Positions 7,797-16,180 of a DNA stretch of 64,000 nucleotides are shown piece by piece; the stretch's first letter is position 1; each line of letters starts with the position of its first letter. The translations under genes were made by a program, and so were the position numbers. The notes under the pieces were generated by a model. The model had not been told where the DNA came from, did not search any database, and saw only the letters and a list, made by a program, of their open reading frames with translations. This DNA comes from Dichotomicrobium thermohalophilum (GTDB lineage: Bacteria; Pseudomonadota; Alphaproteobacteria; Rhizobiales; Rhodomicrobiaceae), in NCBI RefSeq assembly GCF_003550175.1, contig NZ_QXDF01000001.1:1326501-1390500 (forward strand). The letters run 5' to 3'.

Positions 7797-9520
7797 TCCT
7801 GTGTCTCCCGCGCTTTCAGCCCGCCGAGCTGATCGTCAAGCTCGCTCCGGAGGTCATCAAAGCGCTCGATTTCATCCTCCCCGATCTCCTCGCCCATGCG
7901 CTGCAGCCGCCGGTAGACCGACAGCCCGGCGATGTCGTCCGGATCCGCGCCGCGCTCCAGCGCCTCGAAGGCGAGGTCGATGAAGCGAATGACGAGGCGC
8001 AGCATCTCGATCTGCCGCTCGGGCGAGCAGTAGCGATCAGTTTTTGAAAAGGCAGACTGGCTCAAGAGCGCCTCATTGACGAGCTGGGCGCAGGTGAGAG
8101 TCAACTGCTGGTCGGCGGGCAGGGCGTCCTTGCCGACGATGCGCGCCATGCGCTGGAGATGGGCTTCGCGCTCCAATAGCGTGAGCAGGCGCTCGCGCTG
8201 GCGGTACCAGTCGGAATTGCCCTTTTCCGTCCACCAGCCGGTGAATTTCTCCGCGTCTTCGGAATAGGACTGCAACGGATGGATGGCCGGATAGAACCGC
8301 GCCTCCGCGCGCTCCTTGTCCAGCCCCCAGAAGCAGCGAATGTAACGCTTGGTGTGGCTCGTCACCGGTTCGGAGAAGTCGCCCGCGGGCGGGCTGACCG
8401 CGCCGATGATGGTGAGCGAGCCTTCCTCGCCGGTCAGCGTCGTCACGCGCGCCGCGCGCTCGTAGAAATCGGCCAGCCGCGAGCTCAGATAGGCGGGATA
8501 GCCCGCCTCCGCCGGTAGCTCGCCCAGCCGACCGGAAACTTCGCGCAGCGCCTCGGCCCAGCGGCTCGTCGAATCCGCCATCAGCGCGACATGCTTGCCC
8601 TGGTCGCGGAAATATTCGCCGACCGTCACGCCCGCGTAGATGCTCGCCTCGCGCGCCGCCACCGGCATATTCGAGGTGTTGGCGATGATGACCGTGCGCT
8701 CCATGAGCGGACGGCCCGTGCTCGGGTCGGTCAGGTCAGGGAACTCGTTGAGCACCTCGGCCATCTCGTTGCCGCGCTCGCCGCAGCCGACATAGATGAT
8801 GACGTCCGCGTGCGCGTGCTTGGCGAGCGTTTCCTGCAGCACAGTCTTGCCGGTTCCGAACCCGCCGGGGATGGCGGCGCGGCTGCCGCGCGCAATCGGG
8901 AACAGCGTGTCGAGAATGCGCTGGCCGGTGATGAGCGGGCGGTCGCCGGGGAGGCGGTCGCGAACCGGGCGCGGCCTGCGCACGGGCCAGCGATTGTGCA
9001 GGTGGACCTCGTGGCACGCATCATCGTCGTCGCGCACGACCATGAGCACCTGCTCGCGATCGATCTTGCCTTCCTCCGCGATCTCCTCGACCGTGCCGGA
9101 AACGTGGGGTGGCACCAGGCAGGGTTCCTCCAGCCCGTGCATCGTCACCTGAGCGTAAATTTGCCCGGGTTTGACCTTATCGCCCTCGCTGACCTGCGGC
9201 TGGAAGCGGCTCTCCGTGTCGTCGCCCTCCACAAAGCGTTCCTCGGAGAGCGGGCGGAGCAGGCCGTCGTAGATGTTTCCGAGCAGGCCGGGCCCGAGCG
9301 GTACGGACAGCGGCTGGCCGGTCCCGTGAACCGGATCGCCCGGTTTCAGGCCGGTCGTGTCTTCATAGACCTGCGCCACGAATTCGCGCCCGCGCAGGCG
9401 GATCACCTCGCCGGGAAGCCCGGCTTCACCGACCTCAATCGCCTCACCGAGCTGGAACGCGCCCTCGCTGACCGCGTGCAGCACCGGCCCGCCGATCCAG
9501 CGGATGCGCGCCTCAGCCAT
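7793..9520 (-). CDS. ntpA: V/A-type ATP synthase catalytic subunit A
   Basis: This is the catalytic ATP-binding subunit of the rotary A3B3 head. It is 575 residues, normal length. The Walker A loop GGFGTGKT lies at residues 219-226, with the downstream signature [11 protein letters not shown] and the [13 protein letters not shown] and [16 protein letters not shown] motifs of the family. The usual loop is GPFGSGKT, so this is a mild variant. The long non-homologous insert typical of V/A catalytic subunits is present before the P-loop (residues about 110-190), which separates it from F-type beta. It overlaps E upstream by 8 bp and B downstream by 4 bp. Confidence 0.95.
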   Translation of the reverse strand: MAEARIRWIGGPVLHAVSEGAFQLGEAIEVGEAGLPGEVIRLRGREFVAQVYEDTTGLKPGDPVHGTGQPLSVPLGPGLLGNIYDGLLRPLSEERFVEGDDTESRFQPQVSEGDKVKPGQIYAQVTMHGLEEPCLVPPHVSGTVEEIAEEGKIDREQVLMVVRDDDDACHEVHLHNRWPVRRPRPVRDRLPGDRPLITGQRILDTLFPIARGSRAAIPGGFGTGKTVLQETLAKHAHADVIIYVGCGERGNEMAEVLNEFPDLTDPSTGRPLMERTVIIANTSNMPVAAREASIYAGVTVGEYFRDQGKHVALMADSTSRWAEALREVSGRLGELPAEAGYPAYLSSRLADFYERAARVTTLTGEEGSLTIIGAVSPPAGDFSEPVTSHTKRYIRCFWGLDKERAEARFYPAIHPLQSYSEDAEKFTGWWTEKGNSDWYRQRERLLTLLEREAHLQRMARIVGKDALPADQQLTLTCAQLVNEALLSQSAFSKTDRYCSPERQIEMLRLVIRFIDLAFEALERGADPDDIAGLSVYRRLQRMGEEIGEDEIERFDDLRSELDDQLGGLKARETQE

Positions 9521-10184
9521 GCGACGCCTCCTCGTCGGTGTTCTCGCTTTCCTGCGTGGCCGCGAGCTGCTCGATCTCGGCGATCAGCGCGGCCTGCACC
9601 CGCCCGGTCTGCGCAAGGAGCGCCTTCGGGGTCGCGTCAAGCACCGCACCGTCCGCCTCGACGCGCAGGCCCGCATCGATCTCTTCGGAGGCTTCGGTTG
9701 CGGCGTCGTCAACGTTTTTTTCGCCCAGCCAGCTTTTCAGCTTGTCGCCGAAGTCGGAGTCGCTGTCCGCCGGATAGACCACGCGCCAGCCCTTGCGCTG
9801 CAGCCGGAACGCCGCACTGTCGAGCGCGCCCTTTGCCCATGTCTCGCGATCCTCGGCGCTTTGCCAGCGCGCCTTGAGCGCGTCCGTCAGCTTCGGCCAG
9901 GCCGTTTCGACAATGTTCGAGAGCGCGGCTTGATGACGCTGGCGCTGCTCGGTATCGCGCTGGGCCTTGGCCTGATCCATCCGTTTGGCGCGATCACGCC
10001 GCAATTCCTCGGCCGCCTCATGGAACCGCTGGCGCGCGCTGCGATAGGCCTGCTGGGTAATGCCGCGGGCTTCTTTGCGCGCTTCGTTCAGGATCCGCTC
10101 ACATTCGTCCTGCTTGCGCGAGTCGATGGCGTCGATGAGCGCCTGCGCCTGTGTCTCGGCCAGATTTGCGTCGGCTTGGCTCAT
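9513..10184 (-). CDS. ntpE: V/A-type ATP synthase subunit E (peripheral stalk)
   Basis: Subunit E pairs with the H/G coiled-coil protein to form the stator stalk that holds the catalytic head against the membrane. The 223-residue protein starts with a long charged helix (about residues 10-100, rich in Arg, Glu and Ala; for example DECERILNEARKEARG) and ends in a globular domain that caps the head. Sequence similarity in this family is weak, so the call rests on length, architecture and its fixed position between F and A. The acidic C-terminus (SENTDEE) is not unusual. It overlaps F by one base and A by 8 bp. Confidence 0.85.
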   Translation of the reverse strand: MSQADANLAETQAQALIDAIDSRKQDECERILNEARKEARGITQQAYRSARQRFHEAAEELRRDRAKRMDQAKAQRDTEQRQRHQAALSNIVETAWPKLTDALKARWQSAEDRETWAKGALDSAAFRLQRKGWRVVYPADSDSDFGDKLKSWLGEKNVDDAATEASEEIDAGLRVEADGAVLDATPKALLAQTGRVQAALIAEIEQLAATQESENTDEEASHG

Positions 10185-10477
10185 TATTCGATGCCCAGCG
10201 TTGCGCGGATTTTTGCCGGCAGATTTTCCGGCCGCTCCCGCTCGCGGATGTCGGGAATGACGGTCACGGTTGGGTGCTTCGCGGCAAGCGCGGACTCCAG
10301 GGTGGCCTCTGGCAGATGCTGCGCGTATTCCGCCGTGACCACGACGACATCGGCCTCTTCGCGCGCCTTGGCGAAGGCCGTAGCAGCGTCTTCAGGCGCC
10401 GGCGACGCGGTATCCACGCCCGCGAGCCGGAATCCTGTGCAGGTCACCTCGTCCCCTATGACGACGATGCCCGCCAT
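10184..10477 (-). CDS. ntpF: V/A-type ATP synthase subunit F
   Basis: Subunit F is a small Rossmann-like protein that binds the rotor subunit D and modulates ATP hydrolysis. The 97-residue length is typical. Characteristic features are the N-terminal strand and turn IVVIGDEVTCTGFRLAGV and the middle DVVVVTAEYA strand, followed by PTVTVIPD. It lies between K and E, with a one-base gap to K and a one-base overlap with E. ATG at 10477 is the only reasonable start. Confidence 0.92.
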   Translation of the reverse strand: MAGIVVIGDEVTCTGFRLAGVDTASPAPEDAATAFAKAREEADVVVVTAEYAQHLPEATLESALAAKHPTVTVIPDIRERERPENLPAKIRATLGIE

Positions 10478-10478
10478 G

Positions 10479-10835
10479 TCAGCCCGCCTGGTTGAGGATA
10501 AGAATGGCGACGATCAGTCCGTAGATGGCGATACCTTCGGCCAGGCCCACGAGGATGAGAACCCGTCCGAGCAGTTCGGGTTTCTCAGCGAGCGCGCCGA
10601 CAGCTGCGCTGCCCACCACGGCCACGGCATAGCCCGCCCCGAGCGCGGAAAGGCCGGCCGCGGCAGCCGCGCCGATAAAGGCCCATTTCAGAATGACCGG
10701 ATCGACAGTCTGCGCCGCAGCCTCCTGTGCGCCCGCCGCCCCGGAATGCGCGAGCAGCACGAGCAGGCTGACACCGCCGATCGCAATGGCCGCGACCGCG
10801 ACCCCCTGCACGATTTTCATGCCTTTTGAAATCAT
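10479..10835 (-). CDS. ntpK: V/A-type ATP synthase subunit K (membrane rotor ring, proteolipid)
   Basis: This is the c-ring subunit that carries the coupling ion. The 118-residue protein has an N-terminal hydrophobic segment that looks like a cleavable signal (VAVAAIAIGGVSLLVLL, then AGAQE), as in the Thermus homologue, followed by one two-helix hairpin. The ion-binding glutamate is in GLAEGIAIYGL in the second helix. The glutamine in helix one and the Ser/Thr after the glutamate that mark sodium-binding rings are not present (GYAVAVVG and AEG instead), so I infer proton coupling. It overlaps I by 4 bp. Confidence 0.92.
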   Translation of the reverse strand: MISKGMKIVQGVAVAAIAIGGVSLLVLLAHSGAAGAQEAAAQTVDPVILKWAFIGAAAAAGLSALGAGYAVAVVGSAAVGALAEKPELLGRVLILVGLAEGIAIYGLIVAILILNQAG

Positions 10836-12670
10836 CTCGTCCCCCCGTCGGTGTTGGTGTTCGTCTGTGGCGGCGTCAGCGGCGTGAACATGCGGCCTTC
10901 ACCCTTCAGGAAACGTACAAAGAACTCAAACAGAAGCAGACGGGTCGTCTGTATGCTCACGATCAAGCCTTCCAGCAGAATGATGATGACGTTGCCGATG
11001 AACAGCACGATCCAGAAGCCGATACCGCCCGCGGCCGCGGCCACCTGGGCGACAGCGACCGAAAGCCCGGCATGGGCCAGCGCGAACGCGCCGACGCGGG
11101 CGAAGGAAACCGTGTTGACGATCAGCTGCAGGCCGGATTCGAGCAGGCTGCCCATGCCGCGAAGGGTCGCCGAGATCGGCGCGGAAGGCTCCAGAATCGC
11201 CTCGCCCAGCACGAACCAGATGACGCCGAACAGCGCCACCCACAGCGCCGGCTGCCAGAAGATCGCGACCAGTAGCGCCCCGTAGGCCACCAGCAGCCCG
11301 CACTCCCGCAGCCACCAGGTCCGCGCCGCGCCACGCCAGTGCGCCTGTGCGGCATTCAGGAACAGGCCGGTCACCAGGACCACCACGCCGATCACGATCG
11401 CGCCTATGAGGATCTCGATGGGCGCCTCCAGCGGGTGGAGCCACAGCGGTTCGATGATGTCCTTGCGCGTGAACACGTCGCCATAAAGGACGCCGAAGAC
11501 CATCGCCATGATGCCGCCGGGCACCAGCAGCGTGAAGACCGGCATCTTGCGCCGCAGGATCAGACCTGCAATGAGCAGGACAGCACCGTGCCCGACATCG
11601 CCGAACATGTAGCCGAACATGACCGGCGCGAAGATCGCCAGCAGGATGCTGGGGTCGGCTTCGTCGCGCCCGGGGCTGCCCAGAAGCTGGGTGATCGTCT
11701 CGAAAGCGCGCGCCCAGGGCGGGTTGCGCAAGAGCGTCGGTGCCTCCGCCTTGCTGGGCGGCTCCGGGAAGTCCACGAGGCAGCGCAGCCCCTTTTCGGT
11801 GAGCGGCTCGCAGAAGCTGGCGCGGTCTTCGGCCGTTGTCCAGCCGGTGACCCAGGCGAGGTCGGCAGAGGCCGAGACTTCCTCGGCGTGCGAGACCATC
11901 CAGGAAATCAGTTCGATCCGGCCGATGACGCTGGCGAGGTCATATTCCGTGCTCAGCGAGTCGAGCTTGTGCTGCGTCTCGTTGATCTGCTTGTCGAGCT
12001 GCGCCAGCCGGTCCTTGATGGCTTCGGCCGCCTCGGACACGCTTGAGGGCAGGTCATCCGGGATCGGCACCGGCCGCGCCTTTTGCGCGCGTAGCTGGTC
12101 GTCCAACGAGCGCATATCCGCATCGCGCCCCATCGCGAGCAGGTATTCGCCGCTTTCCGTCTCGATGCGCTTGTGCAGGACGCGTTCGGGCACGCTGAGC
12201 GCCTGCATGTTCGCCGGCAGCAGATAGACCCGCGCGGAAAGTTCCGGGCCGGTTGTCCCGAGCCGGGAAAGGTCGGGCAGCGGCTCCTCGGCCCCCGCGA
12301 GCAGGCCGTGGAGGCGCTTAAGCTCCCGCTTGCGGTTGTTCAACTCTTCGAGGTCCGCGATCGTCGGGTCGGCCTCCTCGGCCCAGGCCTTGAGCGTTTT
12401 CACGCCCTCGGCGACAACCTTGTCCGGCTCGGGCATCCGCGCAGGCGCCATCTGCTCTGGCTCGGGCCAATAAGTCCGGTAATCCTTGGCGAGATCGTTG
12501 TAGGCGCTCAGCTCGTCACGGACGCCCTCGGGGAAAAGCGCCTCGGCGCTTCGGCTGAAGGTTTCGAGCTGCACAGCACCCGTGCGTGCCAGCGCGTCGA
12601 GAACCGAGGCGAGTTCCTCGCGTGTCGTTACCAGTTCGAACCAATGGGCCGGCACCGGGCGCAGCGTCAT
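10832..12670 (-). CDS. ntpI: V/A-type ATP synthase subunit I (membrane stator)
   Basis: Subunit I provides the ion half-channels and anchors the peripheral stalks, the counterpart of eukaryotic subunit a. The 612-residue protein has a soluble N-terminal half with coiled coils (about residues 1-330) and a membrane half with seven or eight hydrophobic segments. The first membrane motif, FGYMFGDVGHG, is the family signature. The last helices (FARVGAFALAHAGLSVAV and FIGNVIIILLEGLIVSIQTTRLLLFEFF) carry the conserved polar residues of the channel. It overlaps C and K by 4 bp each. Confidence 0.94.
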   Translation of the reverse strand: MTLRPVPAHWFELVTTREELASVLDALARTGAVQLETFSRSAEALFPEGVRDELSAYNDLAKDYRTYWPEPEQMAPARMPEPDKVVAEGVKTLKAWAEEADPTIADLEELNNRKRELKRLHGLLAGAEEPLPDLSRLGTTGPELSARVYLLPANMQALSVPERVLHKRIETESGEYLLAMGRDADMRSLDDQLRAQKARPVPIPDDLPSSVSEAAEAIKDRLAQLDKQINETQHKLDSLSTEYDLASVIGRIELISWMVSHAEEVSASADLAWVTGWTTAEDRASFCEPLTEKGLRCLVDFPEPPSKAEAPTLLRNPPWARAFETITQLLGSPGRDEADPSILLAIFAPVMFGYMFGDVGHGAVLLIAGLILRRKMPVFTLLVPGGIMAMVFGVLYGDVFTRKDIIEPLWLHPLEAPIEILIGAIVIGVVVLVTGLFLNAAQAHWRGAARTWWLRECGLLVAYGALLVAIFWQPALWVALFGVIWFVLGEAILEPSAPISATLRGMGSLLESGLQLIVNTVSFARVGAFALAHAGLSVAVAQVAAAAGGIGFWIVLFIGNVIIILLEGLIVSIQTTRLLLFEFFVRFLKGEGRMFTPLTPPQTNTNTDGGTR

Positions 12671-13392
12671 GCGGCGCTCCTTTCCCGCCCGTCGTGAAAG
12701 AGCTGGCGGCGGATCAGGCCGCCGCGGAACCGTTCGAAGTCCCGCCAGGTGAAGGCCAGATAAGCAAAGATGGCCACAGGCGTCTGCGCATGGCGGCGGA
12801 AGAGCCGGGTCAATTCGGCGTCGATGGCTGCCTCGCCGGCGCGGTAGGCGGCGGCCGGAACCGGCACGCCGGTCGCATCGAAACCCGGGAAGAGGGCGGT
12901 GGCGATCGCCTCAAGGGCTTCGGCCTGCGCGCGCGATGGATTGGCCCACGCGGAGCGCCAGCGGGTCAGCCACGCGGCGCCGGCGTTCTGTTCGCTCTCG
13001 CCGGCGGCTTCGGGCAGGGCTTCGGCCAGATGATCGTCGCGCTCGGCCCATTCCGGCGCGAACCAGCCGCGCTGCACATGCACGACGCTCGGCAGGTCCG
13101 GCAGCTCGGTCCAGAGGCGCGCTGCCTCTTGCCAATCCGTCGGCATCCAGCCGCTCACCTCATCCACTGTGTCGCGCCAGACCGCGCGCAGCACGCGCTC
13201 CTTCTGGTGGTGGTCCATGTCCTGCGAAAGCGGCGCGACCCAGGGGCCGAGGCTGGTCGCGCGGGCCGTCTCAAGGTACTGGTTTACCGAGCGCACCGCA
13301 CCGAGGCGCTGCCAATCCGAATCCTCCAGCCGGTCGCCGTAGCGGGCCTGCGCCCGCGCCTGGGCGTAGGCGAAGCTATGCAGCGCCGTCAT
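12667..13392 (-). CDS. ntpC: Probable V/A-type ATP synthase subunit C (short form)
   Basis: Subunit C is the funnel-shaped linker between the rotor ring and the D/F stalk. This protein is 241 residues, well short of the roughly 320-350 of characterised NtpC/AtpC proteins, and overall similarity is weak. It is helical, with the family-like N-terminus (FAYAQARAQARYGDRL) and a C-terminal FAYLAFTWRDFERFRGGLIR that resembles the membrane-ring contact helix region of the V0D/AC39 family. The assignment depends largely on its place between H and I, with 17 bp and 4 bp overlaps, and on no other gene in the operon being able to fill the role. It could be a compact lineage-specific form. Confidence 0.65.
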   Translation of the reverse strand: MTALHSFAYAQARAQARYGDRLEDSDWQRLGAVRSVNQYLETARATSLGPWVAPLSQDMDHHQKERVLRAVWRDTVDEVSGWMPTDWQEAARLWTELPDLPSVVHVQRGWFAPEWAERDDHLAEALPEAAGESEQNAGAAWLTRWRSAWANPSRAQAEALEAIATALFPGFDATGVPVPAAAYRAGEAAIDAELTRLFRRHAQTPVAIFAYLAFTWRDFERFRGGLIRRQLFHDGRERSAA

Positions 13393-13729
13393 TCGCCCCT
13401 CCGCTCAGGCGGGTCGCCAACCGCGCGACGGCCGTGTCGATCAGCTCCTCTTCGGGATGTTCGATGAGGTCGCTGTTCCCGCCCTTCTCTGCAAGGATGG
13501 CGTCGACGGCGGCCTCGGTGTCGGCCCTGTAGTCACGGTGCGCGCGAGTAATGCGCTCGTCGGCGCGGTTTTCGATCTGCTGGGCCTGCGTCCGGGCCTC
13601 CTGGACGATGCGCTTGGCCTCCTCGCGCGCCTCCTCGATTTCCTCTTGGGCGCGCCGCTCCGCCTCCAACACCTGATCCATCGCCTCGGAGACGCGGTCC
13701 TTTTCCCTGTTTTCGGAGGCTTCGGCCAT
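13376..13729 (-). CDS. V/A-type ATP synthase subunit H/G (stalk coiled coil)
   Basis: This is the first gene of the ATPase operon. The 117-residue product is nearly all charged coiled coil from residue 1 to about 80 (heptad-like runs such as AEEIEEAREEAKRIV-type sequence), with a short C-terminal helix. This matches the small H (also called G) subunit that dimerises with E in the peripheral stalk. Coiled-coil proteins are easy to over-call, but length, charge pattern and operon position all agree. ATG at 13729 follows a 72-bp gap that contains a strong hairpin, so the operon promoter is probably in or upstream of that gap. The gene overlaps C by 17 bp. Confidence 0.8.
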   Translation of the reverse strand: MAEASENREKDRVSEAMDQVLEAERRAQEEIEEAREEAKRIVQEARTQAQQIENRADERITRAHRDYRADTEAAVDAILAEKGGNSDLIEHPEEELIDTAVARLATRLSGGANDGAA

Positions 13730-13761
13730 GCAACGCTCCGCACGAAATCCAAGGGCAGACA

Positions 13762-13791
13762 GCTGGCCGCCCCCGGAGGAGGCGGACCAGC
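13762..13791. terminator. Strong stem-loop between dsrE-like gene and ATPase operon
   Basis: The arms GCTGGCCGCC and GGCGGACCAGC pair with a single bulge around a short CG-rich loop. There is no T-run on either strand, so it is either a poor intrinsic terminator, an mRNA 3'-end stabiliser, or part of the leader of the ATPase mRNA. Confidence 0.5.
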
Positions 13792-13801
13792 GTGGTGGAG
13801 G

Positions 13802-14236
13802 TTAGAACGACATGATGCGCGCGTTATCGTCAAGCAGACGTGCGGCCATCTCTGGCGGCTTTGCCGTGCCCACGCCGTCAATCAGAGCATCTTGAGCCAC
13901 GCCCTTGTTCGGCAGGTAGATCGCGCAGACCTCCACCGTGCCGCCTTCGGCGATAATCTTCTTCATCAGGCCCTGCGGGCTCATGCCCTTGGGTTTTTGC
14001 GGAGCGGTCGCGCTCTCCGGCGCGTCCTTCAGCGCGAGATCGCCGCCGGGGCCGCACAGCAGGATGTAGACCGATGCGCCCTGCTGCAGCGCCTGCATGC
14101 TGAGCACCATGCTCATGAGCTGGGTCTGCGGCTCCGGCGTGCCGACGATGGTGACGAGTTTCTTGTCCTGCGCCAACGCCTGGCCGGCGAAGGCGGTGGC
14201 GAATGCCACGATCAGCGTTGCGAGCAGCTTTTTCAT
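13802..14236 (-). CDS. Secreted DsrE/DsrF-like protein
   Basis: The 144-residue product belongs to the DsrE/TusD-like fold, whose cytoplasmic members relay sulfur on a cysteine. Here a clear signal peptide (MKKLLATLIVAFATAFAGQALA, cleaved about residue 22) sends it to the periplasm. Family features are the strand VTIVGTPEPQTQ, SVYILLCGPGGDLAL and the VEVCAIYLPNKG segment, which holds a cysteine at the position where DsrE proteins often have the active residue. It follows hupE by 27 bp on the same strand and probably shares its mRNA. Together with the rhodanese of the hydrogenase operon it hints at a link between H2 and sulfur metabolism. The actual substrate is unknown. Confidence 0.8.
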   Translation of the reverse strand: MKKLLATLIVAFATAFAGQALAQDKKLVTIVGTPEPQTQLMSMVLSMQALQQGASVYILLCGPGGDLALKDAPESATAPQKPKGMSPQGLMKKIIAEGGTVEVCAIYLPNKGVAQDALIDGVGTAKPPEMAARLLDDNARIMSF

Positions 14237-14263
14237 GTGTCTGGTCCCTTCCGTGTGTTTTGT

Positions 14264-14857
14264 TCAGATCACGCCGCCGAGGATGGCGACGCCGCTCAGC
14301 GCCATCACGCCGCCAATTCCGCGCGCGAGATTTAGCCCCGCCTGGCGACCTGCCGCGCCGAGCGCGAAGCCCGCCAGGATGCCGCCGCCGTGAAGCAGCG
14401 CGGTCGCCAGCATAAAGCCGATCCCGTAACTCAAACCTGACGCTGTCGCCGGCATTTCCGCGCCGTGCGCATGGCCGTGGAAGATCGCGAAGACGGCGGT
14501 GAGCGCGGCGGCCAGCAGGCCGGGCGTGCTCTTGCCCAGCGTCACCATCGCGCCGATCACGACGACCGACAGCGCAATTCCGGCCTCGACGTAGGGTAGG
14601 GCGAAGCCATAGAGCGCCAATGCGCCGCCCGCGGCCATCGCGGCGATGAAAGCCAGCGGCAGGCCCCATAGCGCCGCGCCGCCGATCAGATAGGCCAGCA
14701 GCCCGACGGCGACCATCGCCAGCACATGATCCAGCCCGCCGATCGGGTGCATCAGCCCGTAGGTGAAACCGGAGACTTCGCCGTGCCCCGTATGCGCGGC
14801 AGCCGGAACCGCGATCAGACACAGCGCCAGAGTCAGGAAAAGGCTACGAAGGAGCAT
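14264..14857 (-). CDS. hupE: HupE/UreJ family nickel permease
   Basis: HupE proteins bring nickel into the cell for hydrogenase or urease. The 197-residue protein starts with a signal peptide ending in AAAHTGHG, so the mature N-terminus begins with histidines. The signature HPIGGLDHVLAMVAVGLLA follows, then about six membrane helices; a second histidine motif FHGHAHGAEMP lies near residue 125. These match known HupE motifs. No urease gene lies in the window but a hydrogenase does, so a role in hydrogenase nickel supply is likely. The gene diverges from the Crp/Fnr regulator gene. Confidence 0.92.
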   Translation of the reverse strand: MLLRSLFLTLALCLIAVPAAAHTGHGEVSGFTYGLMHPIGGLDHVLAMVAVGLLAYLIGGAALWGLPLAFIAAMAAGGALALYGFALPYVEAGIALSVVVIGAMVTLGKSTPGLLAAALTAVFAIFHGHAHGAEMPATASGLSYGIGFMLATALLHGGGILAGFALGAAGRQAGLNLARGIGGVMALSGVAILGGVI

Positions 14858-14920
14858 CGCTCATCCTTTCACTTTGCAGGGATTTCCATTAGTTTCCCAA
14901 AGGCGTGTGCGAGGCGAGTG

Positions 14921-14934
14921 CTGATCTTTCTCAA
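14921..14934. promoter_or_regulatory. Imperfect FNR/FixK-type box between hupE and the Crp/Fnr gene
   Basis: The sequence CTGATCTTTCTCAA matches the TTGAT-N4-ATCAA consensus at eight of ten positions. It lies 64 bp before the hupE start and about 100 bp before the regulator start, so it could serve either gene or autoregulation. A match of this quality can occur by chance. Confidence 0.4.
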
Positions 14935-15034
14935 CCGTGATTCCCGGCAGTTGCCGGTTACCGCCTCGCATTGGCCGACCCCGGGACTTGCGTGGTCGGA
15001 ACATCCTCGTACCGAAGCAGGGAGAGTGAACGGC

Positions 15035-15748
15035 GTGACCCCGCGAGTCCCCAACGGTGATTTTTCGACGCTTGCTGATCGACTTCAAAACACGCCGCTT
15101 TGGTCGGCGCTGGCTGACGAGGAGCGCGAGCGCATTCTGCTTGGTGCCCGCATGGTGACGGCCCACAAGAGCGAGGTTCTGATCGAGGAGGGCGAACTGG
15201 CGCAGGCGCTTTTCATTGTCGTCGGCGGTGCGCTGCGCCTGACACGTATCAACGGCCGCGGGCACCGCATTATCGCGGGGTTCCTGTTTCGCGGCGATCT
15301 TGTGGGGGCCTGCATCGCGGATCGCTATCCGTTCTCGGTCGAAGCTATCGACGAGGTCGTGCTGTGCCGCTTCGAGCGCCGGCATATCCGCGAGATGAAC
15401 CGGGAAAATCACGGGCTCGAATGGCGCATGATCACTGCAGCGTCGAATGAGTTTCTGCAGTGTCAGACGCATCTCGACATCGTGATGGGCGGATCGGTCG
15501 AGGCCAAGCTCGCCCGCTTCCTGCTCCATATCGGCGGGCGTATCGGCGAGCCGGTCTCCGACGGCACGCACATTCAGCTGCCCATGAGCCGGGAAGACAT
15601 TGCCCATTACCTTGGCCACAGCCTCGAAACCGTTAGCCGCGCTTTCACCAAGCTGCGCGAACACGGCGCCATTGCCACACCGCACCGGACGCAACTCGTC
15701 ATTACGGATAACTCCCGCCTTGCGGAGATCGCCGAAACGGACGGCTAG
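15035..15748 (+). CDS. Crp/Fnr family transcriptional regulator
   Basis: This is a cAMP-receptor-fold regulator of about 237 residues. It has an N-terminal effector beta-barrel (about residues 20-130; GELAQALFIVVGGALRL, then GDLVGACIAD), a dimerisation helix and a C-terminal winged helix. The recognition helix reads SLETVSRAFTKLREHG, the E-SR pattern that in FNR, FixK and FnrN selects TTGAT-N4-ATCAA. The N-terminal cysteine cluster of oxygen-sensing FNR is missing. GTG 15035 is preferred because GGAGA lies nine bases upstream; GTG 15026 is too close to that site. It sits between hupE and the hydrogenase operon, and a good target box lies upstream of hupD and hypC. Confidence 0.9.
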   Translation: MTPRVPNGDFSTLADRLQNTPLWSALADEERERILLGARMVTAHKSEVLIEEGELAQALFIVVGGALRLTRINGRGHRIIAGFLFRGDLVGACIADRYPFSVEAIDEVVLCRFERRHIREMNRENHGLEWRMITAASNEFLQCQTHLDIVMGGSVEAKLARFLLHIGGRIGEPVSDGTHIQLPMSREDIAHYLGHSLETVSRAFTKLREHGAIATPHRTQLVITDNSRLAEIAETDG

Positions 15749-15769
15749 TCGGCACCTGCGGGGCTCCGA

Positions 15770-16147
15770 TCACGGTTTTTCCACGAGCGACCCGGTGGCC
15801 GGATCGATCGCCAGATAGGGCAGGCCAGCGTTCTTCCAGGCGCCGAAGCCGCCCTCCATGTGAGCAACCCGAGACAGGCCGGCCGCGGCCGCCTTCTCCG
15901 CCGTCTTGTGCGAGCGCATGCCCGAGCCGCAATGGAAGACGACGCGCTTGCCTTCCTGCGAAGGGAGCTTGGCAGGGTCGAAGCTCGACATCGGAAACAG
16001 CATTGCGCCCTGGATATGCTCGAACGCATACTCGTTCGGCGTGCGGACGTCGATCACCACGATCTCGTTGCGATCGAACATCTCCTTGACTTCCTGGGGC
16101 GTAAAGACGTCCAGAGTTACGCCGTTCAGGTCTTCCGTCGTACCCAT
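15770..16147 (-). CDS. Single-domain rhodanese-like sulfurtransferase
   Basis: The 125-residue protein is one rhodanese domain. The catalytic loop is visible as VVFHCGSGMRSHKT (active-site Cys about residue 73), with the preceding IDVRTPNEYAFEHIQGA motif and the C-terminal GGFGAWKNAGLP. Such proteins transfer sulfane sulfur, but the physiological acceptor cannot be told. It is the last gene of the hydrogenase operon, 33 bp after hynL on the same strand, and converges with the Crp/Fnr gene. A rhodanese in a hydrogenase operon is not part of the standard maturation set, so a role in sulfur metabolism coupled to H2, or simple co-transcription, is possible. Confidence 0.93.
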   Translation of the reverse strand: MGTTEDLNGVTLDVFTPQEVKEMFDRNEIVVIDVRTPNEYAFEHIQGAMLFPMSSFDPAKLPSQEGKRVVFHCGSGMRSHKTAEKAAAAGLSRVAHMEGGFGAWKNAGLPYLAIDPATGSLVEKP

Positions 16148-16180
16148 TGTTCCCCTCTTCTGATCCTTGGACCTGTCGCA

